Positions 42,071 through 51,523 of a stretch of DNA of 64,000 nt are shown here, piece by piece; the stretch's first letter is position 1; every line of letters starts with the position of its first letter. The translations under genes and the position numbers were made by a program. The notes beneath the pieces were generated by a model. It was not told where the DNA came from. It saw only the letters and a program-made list of their open reading frames with translations, and searched no databases. This DNA comes from an uncultured Bacteroidota bacterium (GTDB taxonomy: Bacteria; Bacteroidota; Bacteroidia; NS11-12g; UBA9320). The stretch lies in contig CAKZLB010000036.1 of the NCBI GenBank assembly GCA_937124965.1, forward strand, positions 1 through 64,000, given 5' to 3'.

Positions 42071-43780
42071 AAGTGGTTGTCGTTTAAAAACCCAATAACC
42101 ACCAGTGTTTTGAATTAATTCGAAATTCGGATTTTCTTGTAACTCATGCGCTTTTCTTGGTTGTGCAATTAAGTATACTGGTTTGTCGATATCTCCAGAG
42201 ATAAACCAGTCCATTTCATAATTCATGTACTCTTTTCGCTGAGCTTCATTCAACTCTAATCTGTTTGTTACGCCCATTGAATTGAGTTTATACGCCCGCT
42301 TTTGCACCAAAAGATCATCGTCATTTAGTGGTTGAACTTTTGAATAGAAATAATGTGCGTAGCTTTTGTATTTGTAAACATCCACATAAACGTCTTCACC
42401 TTCCAACGATTTGTAAAAATCTATGATAGACGCTTGTGTATATTGTTCGACTCGAGGTACCACTGTGGCTATAAAAATTGATAAATACACAACAAACCCA
42501 CCAAGCAAGTAACAAGTTATTAAACGATTATTTTTAACCAAAGAGCGCAGTAATACTCCGATCAATAGTGCTCCAATTATTCCAATTATTAAGTGAATAG
42601 TATTCCATCTAGCATCAACCGATAAGTTTTGAAGCGTAAAGGTATCTTTAATTGCTTCTGGGTACTTTGCAATCAAAGATGACATATTTAAACCAACAAT
42701 TGGAAGTGCTATAAACAGAATCATCCATAGACCACCAACTGCACCAAATGCTACTTTTTCAAACGTCGTAAGACTATCTCCATCTCGCCATGCAACCAGT
42801 CGTTGCGCAGCCAGAAATGTTAATGGGAAGTAACATAGTGAAGAGTAGTGTACAATTTTGGTAGTTACTATCGAAAACAAAATCAGAACCACCCAAAACA
42901 GCACTTTGGCCCATGACTCAAAGTCATTATTTGTATCATTAGTAAAACGTTTTAGGAACAAAATACTTGCTGGAAAACAACCCACCAACAAGACTAGCGG
43001 ATGATAAAACCACGGTTGACCATGCGAGGCAACGGGATTTTTCATTAAATCAATTTGATAGCTCAAAAAATTTGATAAAAAACCTGTGCCATTCTGTATT
43101 ACCTCAGGAAGAAACCAAATGCTTGTAATTCCTAGCGTTATGATGCTAAAAACTATAACATGGTGCCACTTAAACCAAAACCTAAACCCATTTCGTACCC
43201 AAATCACTCCAAGTAGCAGCAACACTATTAAACCCGCTGCTGGTCCTTTGGTTAACACGGCCAGTCCCAGAAACAAACCTGCAAGCATCCATGCGGCTGT
43301 GGTTGCCTTTTCTTTCGCTCTGTAAAGTTGTATGACAGACAGAAATATAAACAAATTGAAAAGTGGATCAATAATGCCGGAATGAAAATAAAAATGGGGA
43401 GAAATGGAGGCTGCATAAAGTAAAACCCAAGCAAAAGCAAGTTTATTTGAAACCAACTTATTTCCGAAATAGTAAAGAATATTTAAACTCGTTAAGCCAA
43501 CAAGCACATTAGGAAATCTAGCTGCAAATTCATTGACGCCAAAAACCTTCATGGACAACGCTTGCAACCAAAAAAACAACGGTGGTTTCTCCCAGAAAGG
43601 TTCATAATTTACCATTACCGACCTAAAGTTTCCAGTAACCAACATTTCACGAGCTGATTCTGCAAAGTTGATTTCGTCCCAGTCGAATAAATGAACAGCA
43701 CCCAGATACGGTACAAACAATAGAATTGAGAATAGCGAGATTAGTAAGTAAGGAAGTTTTGAATTATCCTTTAACATCAA
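42056..43780 (-). CDS. GT39-type membrane glycosyltransferase (ArnT/PMT-like)
   Basis: 574 residues with about eleven membrane spans. FDWDEINFAESAREMLVTGNF carries the DE pair and NF of GT-C family 39; EPFWEKPPLFFWLQALSMKVFG follows, then NEFAARFPNVLVGL. It would move a lipid-linked sugar to a protein or lipid A-type acceptor on the outer face of the inner membrane. The gene overlaps PAP2 at its start by 17 bases, a common pairing because PAP2 enzymes recycle the polyprenyl carrier. ATG 43777 is an alternative to 43780. Confidence 0.9.
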   Translation of the reverse strand: MMLKDNSKLPYLLISLFSILLFVPYLGAVHLFDWDEINFAESAREMLVTGNFRSVMVNYEPFWEKPPLFFWLQALSMKVFGVNEFAARFPNVLVGLTSLNILYYFGNKLVSNKLAFAWVLLYAASISPHFYFHSGIIDPLFNLFIFLSVIQLYRAKEKATTAAWMLAGLFLGLAVLTKGPAAGLIVLLLLGVIWVRNGFRFWFKWHHVIVFSIITLGITSIWFLPEVIQNGTGFLSNFLSYQIDLMKNPVASHGQPWFYHPLVLLVGCFPASILFLKRFTNDTNNDFESWAKVLFWVVLILFSIVTTKIVHYSSLCYFPLTFLAAQRLVAWRDGDSLTTFEKVAFGAVGGLWMILFIALPIVGLNMSSLIAKYPEAIKDTFTLQNLSVDARWNTIHLIIGIIGALLIGVLLRSLVKNNRLITCYLLGGFVVYLSIFIATVVPRVEQYTQASIIDFYKSLEGEDVYVDVYKYKSYAHYFYSKVQPLNDDDLLVQKRAYKLNSMGVTNRLELNEAQRKEYMNYEMDWFISGDIDKPVYLIAQPRKAHELQENPNFELIQNTGGYWVFKRQPLLIEN

Positions 43781-44429
43781 TTAGTCTTTTGTCGAGAGCC
43801 GAACTTTTAAAAACGTTTTTATGAATCACAAAATAAAACACCACTGAAGCGATAGCTACCCCAAGTGTACTTCCTGCTAATACGTCAATTAAAAAATGCT
43901 GTGCTAAAAAGATCCGAGACACTCCTATTAAAACGGCAGTTGAAAAGAACAACAGGGAAAAAACTCGCTTGTTTGCCGATAATGCAGCATAAAAAAAGTA
44001 TGCAAACCCAGCGGTGGTATGACCAGATGGAAAAGTATACTTTCTATTTAAAGGAATGTCTGAACGGTTTAACAGGTCTATGTTCAATTGTTCAAAGTAT
44101 ACAATAGGACGAATGGCATCTGGATAAACAATATGTTTAAAGAAGTAGACTAGAACTAGGGTTAAAACTCCGACCAATAAATGTCCAACCTGAAACTTAT
44201 ATGGCTTGAAAAATAGAAAATATAAGAACGGAATTATAAAGCCCATCCCCTCGCCCATTCGCGTCATTAGACTGAAAAATGGGACTGTGAATTTCCCATA
44301 ATGTTGATTTAAGAATAAAACCGCATCACCTTTACCGATGTTTGCGACAATAATATAACCGACGATTAAGCTGATAAGCCATATACCATATAACAATCGT
44401 CGTGAATAGAAAAAATTTGAGTCCGTCAT
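43764..44429 (-). CDS. PAP2-family phosphatase
   Basis: 221 residues, about six spans. The three PAP2 motifs are KHIVYPDAIRP, TFPSGHTTAG and SRIFLAQHFLIDVLAG. It removes phosphate from membrane lipid phosphates such as undecaprenyl diphosphate or phosphatidate. It overlaps the GT39 gene by 17 bases; recycling of the sugar carrier is a reasonable shared role. Confidence 0.92.
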   Translation of the reverse strand: MTDSNFFYSRRLLYGIWLISLIVGYIIVANIGKGDAVLFLNQHYGKFTVPFFSLMTRMGEGMGFIIPFLYFLFFKPYKFQVGHLLVGVLTLVLVYFFKHIVYPDAIRPIVYFEQLNIDLLNRSDIPLNRKYTFPSGHTTAGFAYFFYAALSANKRVFSLLFFSTAVLIGVSRIFLAQHFLIDVLAGSTLGVAIASVVFYFVIHKNVFKSSALDKRLIDVKG

Positions 44430-44510
44430 TTTGAGGTTGTAAAAATAAATCTCAAGAACCTTTTTTATTTGACAAATAGTATTTAATTTGAAAAATCTGA
44501 AAAACGAGGT

Positions 44511-44888
44511 ATGGAACGAGTAAAGTTGGAGTTGGAATTTGTTGTCAAATCGTCTCCGAATATCCTATTTAATTATATATCTACGCCTTCTGGCCTGGTT
44601 GAATGGTTTGCTGACGACGTAAATGTCAAAGGCAAAAAATATACGTTCTTTTGGGATGGCGATGAGAATGTTGCTGAATTGGTAAAAAAAGTGAATGGTA
44701 AATACATCCGATTTAAGTGGGATGATAACCCTGAGGATGAATATTTTGAAATGGAAATCCAAAAAGACGAGCTAACCAACGATATTGCGTTAATCGTAAC
44801 TGATTGGGCTGACGAAGATGAACAGGAAGAAATTTCTCTTCTTTGGGAAAGTCAGGTTCAAGATTTGCGAAATGCTCTTGGTGCGTAG
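44511..44888 (+). CDS. START-like domain protein
   Basis: 125 residues, one SRPBCC/START-like fold: VELEFVVKSSPNILFNYISTPSGLVEWFADDVNV, FFWDGDENVAELVKK and IRFKWDDNPEDEYFEMEI, closing with a long C-terminal helix (LWESQVQDLRNALG). The family is found across Bacteroidota beside or near housekeeping genes; ligand unknown. The stop lies next to a self-complementary repeat. Confidence 0.85.
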   Translation: MERVKLELEFVVKSSPNILFNYISTPSGLVEWFADDVNVKGKKYTFFWDGDENVAELVKKVNGKYIRFKWDDNPEDEYFEMEIQKDELTNDIALIVTDWADEDEQEEISLLWESQVQDLRNALGA

Positions 44889-44890
44889 GG

Positions 44891-44990
44891 TTAAGTTTAA
44901 GCTTAAGTTAAAGTCAAAGTTTAAAAAGCTCCTGTATGGTCGCGACCTGAATTCTAATTTAACTTAAACTTAGATTTAAACTTAAACTTC
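44891..44990. terminator. Self-complementary AAGTTTAA-type repeat between convergent genes
   Basis: TTAAGTTTAAGCTTAAGTTA (44891-44910) pairs with TAACTTAAACTTAGATTTAA (44960-44979). The loop contains a perfect GGTCGCGACC palindrome (44938-44947). It lies between the ends of the START and the coiled-coil membrane genes and probably ends both transcripts. Confidence 0.75.
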
Positions 44991-44996
44991 TCAAAT

Positions 44997-45539
44997 TTAA
45001 TCATACTTCTCATCAAGCACTTCTTTCTTTTTGGTTAATTCATCGACTTGATTTTTGGCAGAATCAGAGATATCATCTTTTAATTCGATGAGATTTTCCA
45101 AGATATCATTATCGATTGGAATAAGATCGTTTCGAAAATCCGATAATACCTTCTCAGCTTTGTCTGCTCCTATGCATTCAACAATATCAGGTTTCACCGT
45201 GTTAAAACTTTTTTGTACGACGTAAATTAATTGTGCCCTATCTGCTTCAATTTCAGTAAGTTCATTTTTGCTAAAGCGACTTTCAAGATCCTTTTTTACT
45301 AGCTGAACAATACAATCGCACTTAATTTGTTCTTCTGGAGCATCGCAATATTTTGCTTCTAAAGAGGCAATAGTAAATGGATTCTTATCAAATGGTCCAA
45401 TTCCGAAATGATACATCGCATAGGCACCAAGTGCAAGTAATAAAACCCAACCTAAAAGCTTTATTAGAAATTTAGTGGCAAACTTTATAAGTATACCTGC
45501 AAGGACAACAACCAATAAACCTCCTAATGTGATGTTCAT
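44997..45539 (-). CDS. Small membrane protein with helical tail
   Basis: 180 residues from ATG 45539; an earlier in-frame ATG at 45578 lies in promoter-like sequence. Residues 1-47 are two adjoining hydrophobic spans (MNITLGGLLVVVLAGILIKFATK, LLGWVLLLALGAYAMYHFGIG). Then come cysteines in a CDAPEEQIKCDCIVQLV region and helical, acidic residues (ESRFSKNELTEIEADRA, LENLIELKDDISDSAKNQV). No family recognised. A TATTTTCG box lies just before the start. Confidence 0.6.
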   Translation of the reverse strand: MNITLGGLLVVVLAGILIKFATKFLIKLLGWVLLLALGAYAMYHFGIGPFDKNPFTIASLEAKYCDAPEEQIKCDCIVQLVKKDLESRFSKNELTEIEADRAQLIYVVQKSFNTVKPDIVECIGADKAEKVLSDFRNDLIPIDNDILENLIELKDDISDSAKNQVDELTKKKEVLDEKYD

Positions 45540-45970
45540 GAATACGAAAATAGACTTTTGACCAAAATAAGCGATCAAGGCATTGTGTGGACAACCGCAT
45601 TAATAATTAACCAATCCTATCCTAAATATTTTTATGTATCGATTTACTTGGCCCTGTCTGCCTAATAGTCAGGGGGCTGGCAGGTTTTACTTTTTGGCTT
45701 GCTTTTAGTGAAATCCTGCGGGTGATTCTCGAACAAGTAAAAAGTCAGATTTCAGAAGTCTGGGTTTAGATTTCAGATTTCAGAACGGAGAAGTTTGAAG
45801 TCTGTCTGGTGGTCGTATCTATAGATAGCTAGGCAAACTAGGTCAGAAAATTTCTTCCCATGACGTCCTTCAAAGATTGCGACGATAGGAGCAAGCGAAG
45901 AAACTCAAAGCAGAAGTTTGAAGCAAGATTTCATTGTTCATTAATAAATGTTTTCCGTACTTTGAACGAA
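45540..45970. other. Gap of about 430 bases with a GC-richer, hairpin-forming stretch
   Basis: CCCTG (45652-45656) pairs with CAGGG (45670-45674), and GCAGG near 45680 pairs with CCTGC near 45715. Short AGATTTCAGA-type repeats follow at 45747-45800. No ORF or known RNA family could be recognised. A TACTTTG box at 45958-45964 is the likely promoter of the next gene. Confidence 0.4.
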
Positions 45971-46636
45971 ATGAATAAAGCCATACTTCTGTTAACCATG
46001 GTTTTTCTGTGCACGCATAGCTACGGACAGTCACGACTATTTGCTTCTTCTGGTTATGCTAGTTTTAATGAAACTGGATATGAGAACCAGCAATTAAATA
46101 CGATAGGGTTAACCACAGACTTCAATTCGTTTCGTTTTTTATTCCGAGCAAACACAATGAAATCAGAGCGTCTTTCAGGTCAAAAAAACTTCAACTTCTG
46201 TGATTCATTTGTTCAATCGGGTTGGCATGCAACCTGTGCACCAGGTTATGACTCAATCGTAAACAGTACATTTCATAACACCTATCGCAAAACTGAGGTT
46301 GGTGTCGATGCCCTGTGGCGAAAAGATAGTACTAGTAGAATGTGGAACGGTTTAAGTCTGGATTTTGTCTTTTTTAGTCGTGAACTAACCGTTGACGATG
46401 CCATTTTAGATTTAAATCGCATAGAAAATGGCAATGCTTTTCTCGTTTCATATGTCAACATGATCGACCTTTCCCCTTTTAAGAGTGATCAATGGCTTTT
46501 TCATGTAAGAACTCGATTGGGTGTATTGTACAGTCGGCAAGACCAGTGTACAGATATTAATTGCGACAATTTTTTCGAAAATGAAACACAACCTTATCTC
46601 AGTATTCAAGCGGGATTATCATTTGCTTTGAATTAA
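45971..46636 (+). CDS. Exported barrel-like hypothetical protein
   Basis: 221 residues from ATG 45971, where a signal peptide begins (MNKAILLLTMVFLCTHSYGQ); longer in-frame ATGs upstream add a basic tail. Strand-like alternating stretches (NTIGLTTDFNSFRFLFRAN, WNGLSLDFVFFSRELTV, YLSIQAGLSFAL) suit an outer-membrane barrel, and four cysteines are present in two pairs (FCDSF, TCAPG, QCTDINCDNF). No family named. It stands before the large membrane-protein array. Confidence 0.65.
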   Translation: MNKAILLLTMVFLCTHSYGQSRLFASSGYASFNETGYENQQLNTIGLTTDFNSFRFLFRANTMKSERLSGQKNFNFCDSFVQSGWHATCAPGYDSIVNSTFHNTYRKTEVGVDALWRKDSTSRMWNGLSLDFVFFSRELTVDDAILDLNRIENGNAFLVSYVNMIDLSPFKSDQWLFHVRTRLGVLYSRQDQCTDINCDNFFENETQPYLSIQAGLSFALN

Positions 46637-46701
46637 TTTTCGAAAAACTATTAGGAAAATAAAGAAATATTCCATTTACTTTGTATTTCAAAGTTATTTG
46701 A

Positions 46702-47355
46702 ATGAAAGACAAGAATCACTTAGATCAACTAGCCGAAATTCGATCGTTAATGGAACGATCCACGCGGTTTATTTCGTTAAGCGGTTGGAGTGGAATCATG
46801 GCTGGCATTTACGCCCTCATTGGTTCTTACATTGCACGAACACATATCCAAAACTCGGAAGAGTACTTAAGCTTTATAGATGGATATTCGTCATACTACG
46901 ATTCTGCTAATCACATCAATGAACTAGCGTTTTTCGTAGTTCTTGGTGGTGCTGTAGTTACCTTGTCAATTATAACTGGAGTGATTTTGACAGTAAATAG
47001 AGCCAAGAAAAACAATCAAACCATATGGGATAAATCGGCGATGAGGATGCTAATCAATATGGCAATTCCGTTAGTAGCTGGTGGTGTTTTTTGTGCGATA
47101 TTAATGTACCATGGATACATCGGAATGGTTGCTCCAGGCACCTTGTTGTTTTATGGACTGGCTTTACTGAATGGAAGTAAATACACGTTGGATGCTATTA
47201 GACATTTAGGTATTGCAGAAATAATTTTAGGATTAATCGCATCCTTTGACATTGGAAACGGACTGTTTTATTGGGCCGTGGGTTTTGGAGTACTTCACAT
47301 TTTATACGGTGCCTTTATGTGGTGGAAATATGAAAAAAGCTCTAGTAACGCTTAA
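46702..47355 (+). CDS. Membrane protein paired with a winged-helix regulator
   Basis: 217 residues with about six spans (SLSGWSGIMAGIYALIGSYIAR, AFFVVLGGAVVTLSIITGVILT, MAIPLVAGGVFCAILM, GTLLFYGLALLNG, HLGIAEIILGLIASFDIG, LFYWAVGFGVLHILYGAFMWW). The pairing with a small winged-helix gene 30 bases downstream is repeated in other Bacteroidota and suggests the membrane part senses or is controlled by it. Role unknown. First gene of a ten-gene same-strand array. Confidence 0.7.
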   Translation: MKDKNHLDQLAEIRSLMERSTRFISLSGWSGIMAGIYALIGSYIARTHIQNSEEYLSFIDGYSSYYDSANHINELAFFVVLGGAVVTLSIITGVILTVNRAKKNNQTIWDKSAMRMLINMAIPLVAGGVFCAILMYHGYIGMVAPGTLLFYGLALLNGSKYTLDAIRHLGIAEIILGLIASFDIGNGLFYWAVGFGVLHILYGAFMWWKYEKSSSNA

Positions 47356-47385
47356 TTTTTCTATATACTATTTTGAACGAGAGAC

Positions 47386-47676
47386 GTGATAGAAAAAATA
47401 AATAAAGCTTTTGAAAGTCGAGTACGATTAGGCGTAATGAGCGTCTTAATGGTCAACGACTGGATGGACTTCAATTCTTTTAAAGAACTGCTGGAGGTGA
47501 CGGATGGAAACTTATCAAGTCATATTAGCGCGTTGGAAAAACTAGAATATATAGAAATACGCAAAGAGTTTGTTGGTAAGCGGCCAAAGACATCCTATCG
47601 TGTCACGCTGCCAGGAAGAAAGGCTTTTCAAGAACACCTGAGTGCGCTTGAAAATTTAATGAATGGTTTGACGTAA
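47386..47676 (+). CDS. Winged-helix transcription regulator (HTH_34/PF13601 type)
   Basis: 96 residues from GTG 47386. INKAFESRVRLGVMSVLMVNDWMDFNSFKELLEVTDGNLSSHISALEKLEYIEIRKEFVGKRPKTSYRVTLPGRKAFQEHL is the full winged helix, close to one-domain MarR-like regulators. It lies 30 bases after a membrane protein and 44 bases before another, so it probably controls this array. No ligand domain. Confidence 0.88.
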   Translation: MIEKINKAFESRVRLGVMSVLMVNDWMDFNSFKELLEVTDGNLSSHISALEKLEYIEIRKEFVGKRPKTSYRVTLPGRKAFQEHLSALENLMNGLT

Positions 47677-47720
47677 TATTTTTTTGATTAATCACTTTGA
47701 AAAACAAAGTACTTTACAAT

Positions 47721-48179
47721 ATGAAACAAATTAGAATACTTGTCCTCTTATTACAGTTGGGACTGCTCATTGCCGGTTTAACTGCCTTTTGGATTCCACA
47801 AGGCGTTAGTTTCCTCACTCACGACACTCAGCTCGGTTCTTTAATTCATCAACAAGAATGGTTGGAAACTGTCGATACAGGCGTTCAAACAATCGATCGC
47901 TCCTACCCTTTCATATGGTATGGAACCGACTGGATGGTTTTTGCGCATATCCTATTCGCAATACTGTTTTATGGTTTGTATAAAGATCCTATTAAGAATC
48001 AATGGTTGGTTCATTTTGGCATTATTGCGTGCCTACTAATTGTTCCATTAGCCCTGATTATGGGGCCAATACGTGGCATCCCATTTATCTGGCAGCTTCT
48101 AGACTGTTCCTTCGGTTTGATAGCCGGAATAATTTTACTACTGCTGAATCAACGTATTAATAAACTAACAACAAACTAA
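47721..48179 (+). CDS. Four-span membrane protein
   Basis: 152 residues from ATG 47721; the in-frame TTG at 47697 is not preferred. Spans: RILVLLLQLGLLIAGLTAFWI, DWMVFAHILFAILFYGLY, WLVHFGIIACLLIVPLALIM and FGLIAGIILLLLNQ. A conserved periplasmic loop has YPFIWYGTDWM. Not recognised. It ends 4 bases before the DUF6688 gene. Confidence 0.65.
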   Translation: MKQIRILVLLLQLGLLIAGLTAFWIPQGVSFLTHDTQLGSLIHQQEWLETVDTGVQTIDRSYPFIWYGTDWMVFAHILFAILFYGLYKDPIKNQWLVHFGIIACLLIVPLALIMGPIRGIPFIWQLLDCSFGLIAGIILLLLNQRINKLTTN

Positions 48180-48183
48180 CCTT

Positions 48184-49338
48184 ATGGAAATCATTGTGAT
48201 ATTTTATGCTTTATTGATTCTGGGGCCACTTCTACTGTCAGTAATATTGGGTATATTTTCGTTGGTTAAACCTGATCATAATTCCTTCGACTTATTCAAA
48301 TATTTTTTAGGAACTATGTCCATAATACTTTATCCATGTTACTTCTTAACTGAAAGTCCTAAATACAATTATTGTTGCGCTGACACGGCACCATTTGCAT
48401 TTGAGCATACGACTGGACTTTACGCTCTAATAATCTTATGTATATCAAGCTACATAATTTCTTATTCCAAACTGCTGGTAAAGTTTTCAAGTTTTCCTCC
48501 AATCATAGAGGTTCTGATCAACTCATTTTTATTAATCGGTTTTATACTAAACGTAGTAATTAGCTTTCAACTTTCAGAAATTTATTCTTTAATAGCGATT
48601 GGTCTTGGGTTAATTTTTTTATTCGAGCTTGTAGAAAATCACAGGTATTTCATTTTAAATAAAAAAGAATCTGGTTCTCAATATCGCGGTGTAAACCAGG
48701 TTCTATGGCAGTTTCTTTGCCTTCCAATATTTACAAAGGTTCCGATTTTCCTTCTTTTTTTACTTCCTGTTGTCATAATTTTTACAACAATACTTGTACT
48801 GTTTGGTCAAGAACCCGATGCATTAATTAGAGTTTTCACAGACACCTATTATCATGGGTTTTCGCAGCTCAATCATGAGTGTGATGACGTGATTTGCCAG
48901 GACGGCGACTGCTACGTATGCACTGTTGCAGCAACTGGCAATACTGCAATTGTAAGATACGAGCGCATGGGTATCCGAAACGGCCGACCAATTAAATGTT
49001 CCAGACAACTCCTAGTGGCTAGTGCTTTCGAAAAACTATGGTCAGATAAGTTGCCAAGAACGCACAGATTATTTAGATCTGGATATGATGCTTTTGGAAG
49101 TTGGTTACAAAACAACCCGAGCATCACCCGAAACACGATTATTTCAACACTCGGATATCTATTTTTAAAACCTTTTGAGTGGCTATTTCTATTAGTACTC
49201 TACACCTTTTATCAAAAACCTGAAAACATCATTGCATCTAGATATCTATCTGTAGATCAAGCTTCTGTCATCGAAAAGACTCAAGGTACACGTTCATGTA
49301 TCAACCCAATCGAACAAATTAAAATCAATCTAAAATGA
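48184..49338 (+). CDS. DUF6688 membrane protein
   Basis: 384 residues. Five or six spans in the first 215, then a soluble part with the DUF6688 signature: CYVCTVAATGNTAIVRYERMGIRNGRPIKCSRQLLVASAFEKLW, followed by PRTHRLFRSGYDAFGSW and KPFEWLFLLVLYTFYQKPENIIASRYL. Function unknown in the family. Overlaps the next gene by 4 bases. Confidence 0.85.
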   Translation: MEIIVIFYALLILGPLLLSVILGIFSLVKPDHNSFDLFKYFLGTMSIILYPCYFLTESPKYNYCCADTAPFAFEHTTGLYALIILCISSYIISYSKLLVKFSSFPPIIEVLINSFLLIGFILNVVISFQLSEIYSLIAIGLGLIFLFELVENHRYFILNKKESGSQYRGVNQVLWQFLCLPIFTKVPIFLLFLLPVVIIFTTILVLFGQEPDALIRVFTDTYYHGFSQLNHECDDVICQDGDCYVCTVAATGNTAIVRYERMGIRNGRPIKCSRQLLVASAFEKLWSDKLPRTHRLFRSGYDAFGSWLQNNPSITRNTIISTLGYLFLKPFEWLFLLVLYTFYQKPENIIASRYLSVDQASVIEKTQGTRSCINPIEQIKINLK

Positions 49339-50009
49339 ATTTAGAATTCTTTTTCAACTACATGCTTCAAAACAAACTTGAAGTCATAAAAGAAGCCCTT
49401 AAAGCAGAGCTCCCTAAGTCAATTGTTTATGCTTTATTAATCACCTCATTTTTATCGTTCTCGGTTTTTGGCTTTCTCATCGGAAGCTCTCACGGAGTAA
49501 TTCAAGGCTTCGTTTCTTGTTTCAAACTACCACTATTGTTTTACATCACATGTATCATTTGTTTCCCAACACTTTACATATTTCTGGCGCTTTTAGGAAT
49601 CAAAACATCGTTAAAAGGAATTGCACAATTCAGCGTACTGGCGCTAAGTATTATGTCGATTATACTTATTGCGTTCGCTCCTGTTTCATTATTCTTTTTA
49701 GTAATAAAAACAGACTACGAAGTTTTCAAGCTCATCAATGTTGGAATGATGGCCATCGCTGGATTGAGCGGCGTTTACCTTTTTAAAAAATACATCTTAG
49801 TAAATGCTCCAAATGAGCTTTCAGATATAAGTCGTACACGAATTAATCGTTTCGTACTTCTTTGGTTGATGATGTTTGGATTAATCGGAACAAACTTAGG
49901 TTTTGTGATTAGTCCAATTTTCGGAGACCCTAGCGTTGAGTTTATGTGGTTTACCAATGCATCTCAAAATTTCTTTAGCCACATTCTTTCAATTTTTCAA
50001 ACGAATTAA
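49335..50009 (+). CDS. Multi-span membrane protein
   Basis: 224 residues, about six spans (VYALLITSFLSFSVFGFLIG, LPLLFYITCIICFPTLYIFLALLG, FSVLALSIMSIILIAFAPVSLFFL, KLINVGMMAIAGLSGVYLF). A C-terminal motif, GTNLGFVISPIFGDPSVEFMWF followed by NFF, recurs in a widespread uncharacterised membrane family, but I cannot name it. It starts 4 bases inside DUF6688 and ends 11 bases before the DUF4153 gene. Confidence 0.7.
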   Translation: MNLEFFFNYMLQNKLEVIKEALKAELPKSIVYALLITSFLSFSVFGFLIGSSHGVIQGFVSCFKLPLLFYITCIICFPTLYIFLALLGIKTSLKGIAQFSVLALSIMSIILIAFAPVSLFFLVIKTDYEVFKLINVGMMAIAGLSGVYLFKKYILVNAPNELSDISRTRINRFVLLWLMMFGLIGTNLGFVISPIFGDPSVEFMWFTNASQNFFSHILSIFQTN

Positions 50010-50020
50010 TACTAAAATAT

Positions 50021-51430
50021 ATGTCAACACCTTCATTTTCAAATCGTTTTATTGGCTTTATTGGACTCATCACCATTTTTGTCCTATTGTTTTTCAAGGC
50101 TGCAACCCCAGGTTTAAACTGGTTTATCTATTCCGCAACTGCTGCGATTACAGTCTTTTTATTAGTGCCTAAAACAGCAATAAAGGATTACATAATCCCT
50201 GCTGTTGGATTAGTCATTAGTGGTCTTTCTGTATTTATTCACTCAAATGCACTGGGTATTATCGCCACATTATTATCATTTGGTTACCTCGGTATCAGTC
50301 TAATAATTCCCAAAATTGACCCATTCATTGGTGCCATAACTGGAATTGCAAATTACTTAATGTCCCCTATTGGTGTGCTGATTCGCTTTTTTCAAAAAGT
50401 AGGACAAAAAAGTGGCAGATTTAGAGGCTTTTTTGGCAGTTTAATAATTCCAGGTATTCTGATTCTATTCTTTGGAATTCTGTATTATAAATCTTCACCA
50501 TCGTTTACCCAGTTGTTAGACAAAATAAGTTGGGACAACGTACCTCAATTCATATTCACCGTGATTCTTGGTGTCTTCAGTGCCTCCATATTGTTTTATG
50601 GTTTTGCTCCACAATCATTTAACGACATGTATCAGAACCTATCCAACAAGTCACCAAAAGTAAGCGCCTCACTTGGAGGTAACGATTTGTCTAGATCGTG
50701 GCAGCTAGGGGTTTGGACGCTAGTAGTTTTACTCAGTATAGTAGTTATCACAGACTTTCAACAACGCATTACAGGGCTAACAGCCGACGACTTCACTTTT
50801 GCTTCTCACTTACATCAAGGTGTTTACGCTTCAATTTTCAGTATCATTTGTGCAGGTGTACTGAGCGTAATAACGTCCAACTACTTAAATAGCAACCATA
50901 CTAAATCTATTCGTGTTGGTAACTATGTCTTTATAGTGCTTAATGTGATTTTCGTTCTACAAAATATGGTTCGAAACTATGATTACGTCATGCAGTATAG
51001 TCTTACCTCAAAACGATTAATCATCTTTATTTACTTGATAATGTGTTTAATCGGTTTGGCAATAACAGCCTACACGATTTATAAGAATAAATCGATTGGC
51101 TTCCTCTATAAAACCAATGCCTTTAATATCTATATCGTAGTAGTGATGTGTACATTGTTTAACTGGAGTAAAATCATCACTTCATACAATGTCAACAATC
51201 CATATGGTTCAAATAAAGAAGTTGATTTTGACTATTTATTCTCGCTTGACAGGTCAAATACTCCTATTCTCAATCGTCACATAGACAAAATGTCAAAAGA
51301 CGAACTGCAACGATTAGAGGACAGAAACAGATACAATTCAACCTACTACGAATCAGATTTTAGAGAGTACATTTTGGATAAAAAAAGGACAGCAGAGCAA
51401 ATATCAACCACTAACCCTTTTAATAATTGA
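50021..51430 (+). CDS. DUF4153/DUF4173 membrane protein
   Basis: 469 residues with at least ten spans. The recognisable core is RITGLTADDFTFASHLHQGVYASIFSIICAGVLSVITSNYL and the C-terminal VDFDYLFSLDRSNTPIL stretch, as in DUF4153/DUF4173. The charged linkers between spans are typical. Function unknown; often near regulators and sugar-export genes. Its stop codon begins a short heptad-like array. Confidence 0.82.
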   Translation: MSTPSFSNRFIGFIGLITIFVLLFFKAATPGLNWFIYSATAAITVFLLVPKTAIKDYIIPAVGLVISGLSVFIHSNALGIIATLLSFGYLGISLIIPKIDPFIGAITGIANYLMSPIGVLIRFFQKVGQKSGRFRGFFGSLIIPGILILFFGILYYKSSPSFTQLLDKISWDNVPQFIFTVILGVFSASILFYGFAPQSFNDMYQNLSNKSPKVSASLGGNDLSRSWQLGVWTLVVLLSIVVITDFQQRITGLTADDFTFASHLHQGVYASIFSIICAGVLSVITSNYLNSNHTKSIRVGNYVFIVLNVIFVLQNMVRNYDYVMQYSLTSKRLIIFIYLIMCLIGLAITAYTIYKNKSIGFLYKTNAFNIYIVVVMCTLFNWSKIITSYNVNNPYGSNKEVDFDYLFSLDRSNTPILNRHIDKMSKDELQRLEDRNRYNSTYYESDFREYILDKKRTAEQISTTNPFNN

Positions 51431-51483
51431 TAGTTAGTAGTTAAAAGTGAATAGTTAAGAGTGAAGAGTGAATAGTTTATAGC
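51430..51483. repeat. Degenerate heptad-like repeat between same-strand genes
   Basis: Words of the GTTAGTA, GTGAATA, GTTAAGA, GTGAAGA type follow the stop codon of the DUF4153 gene. Here the neighbouring genes point the same way, so pairing into a terminator is less complete, although ATTGACTATTC near 51497 is partly complementary. Confidence 0.75.
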
Positions 51484-51523
51484 TAATAATTCGCAATTGA
51501 CTATTCAATAATATCAAATCAAA

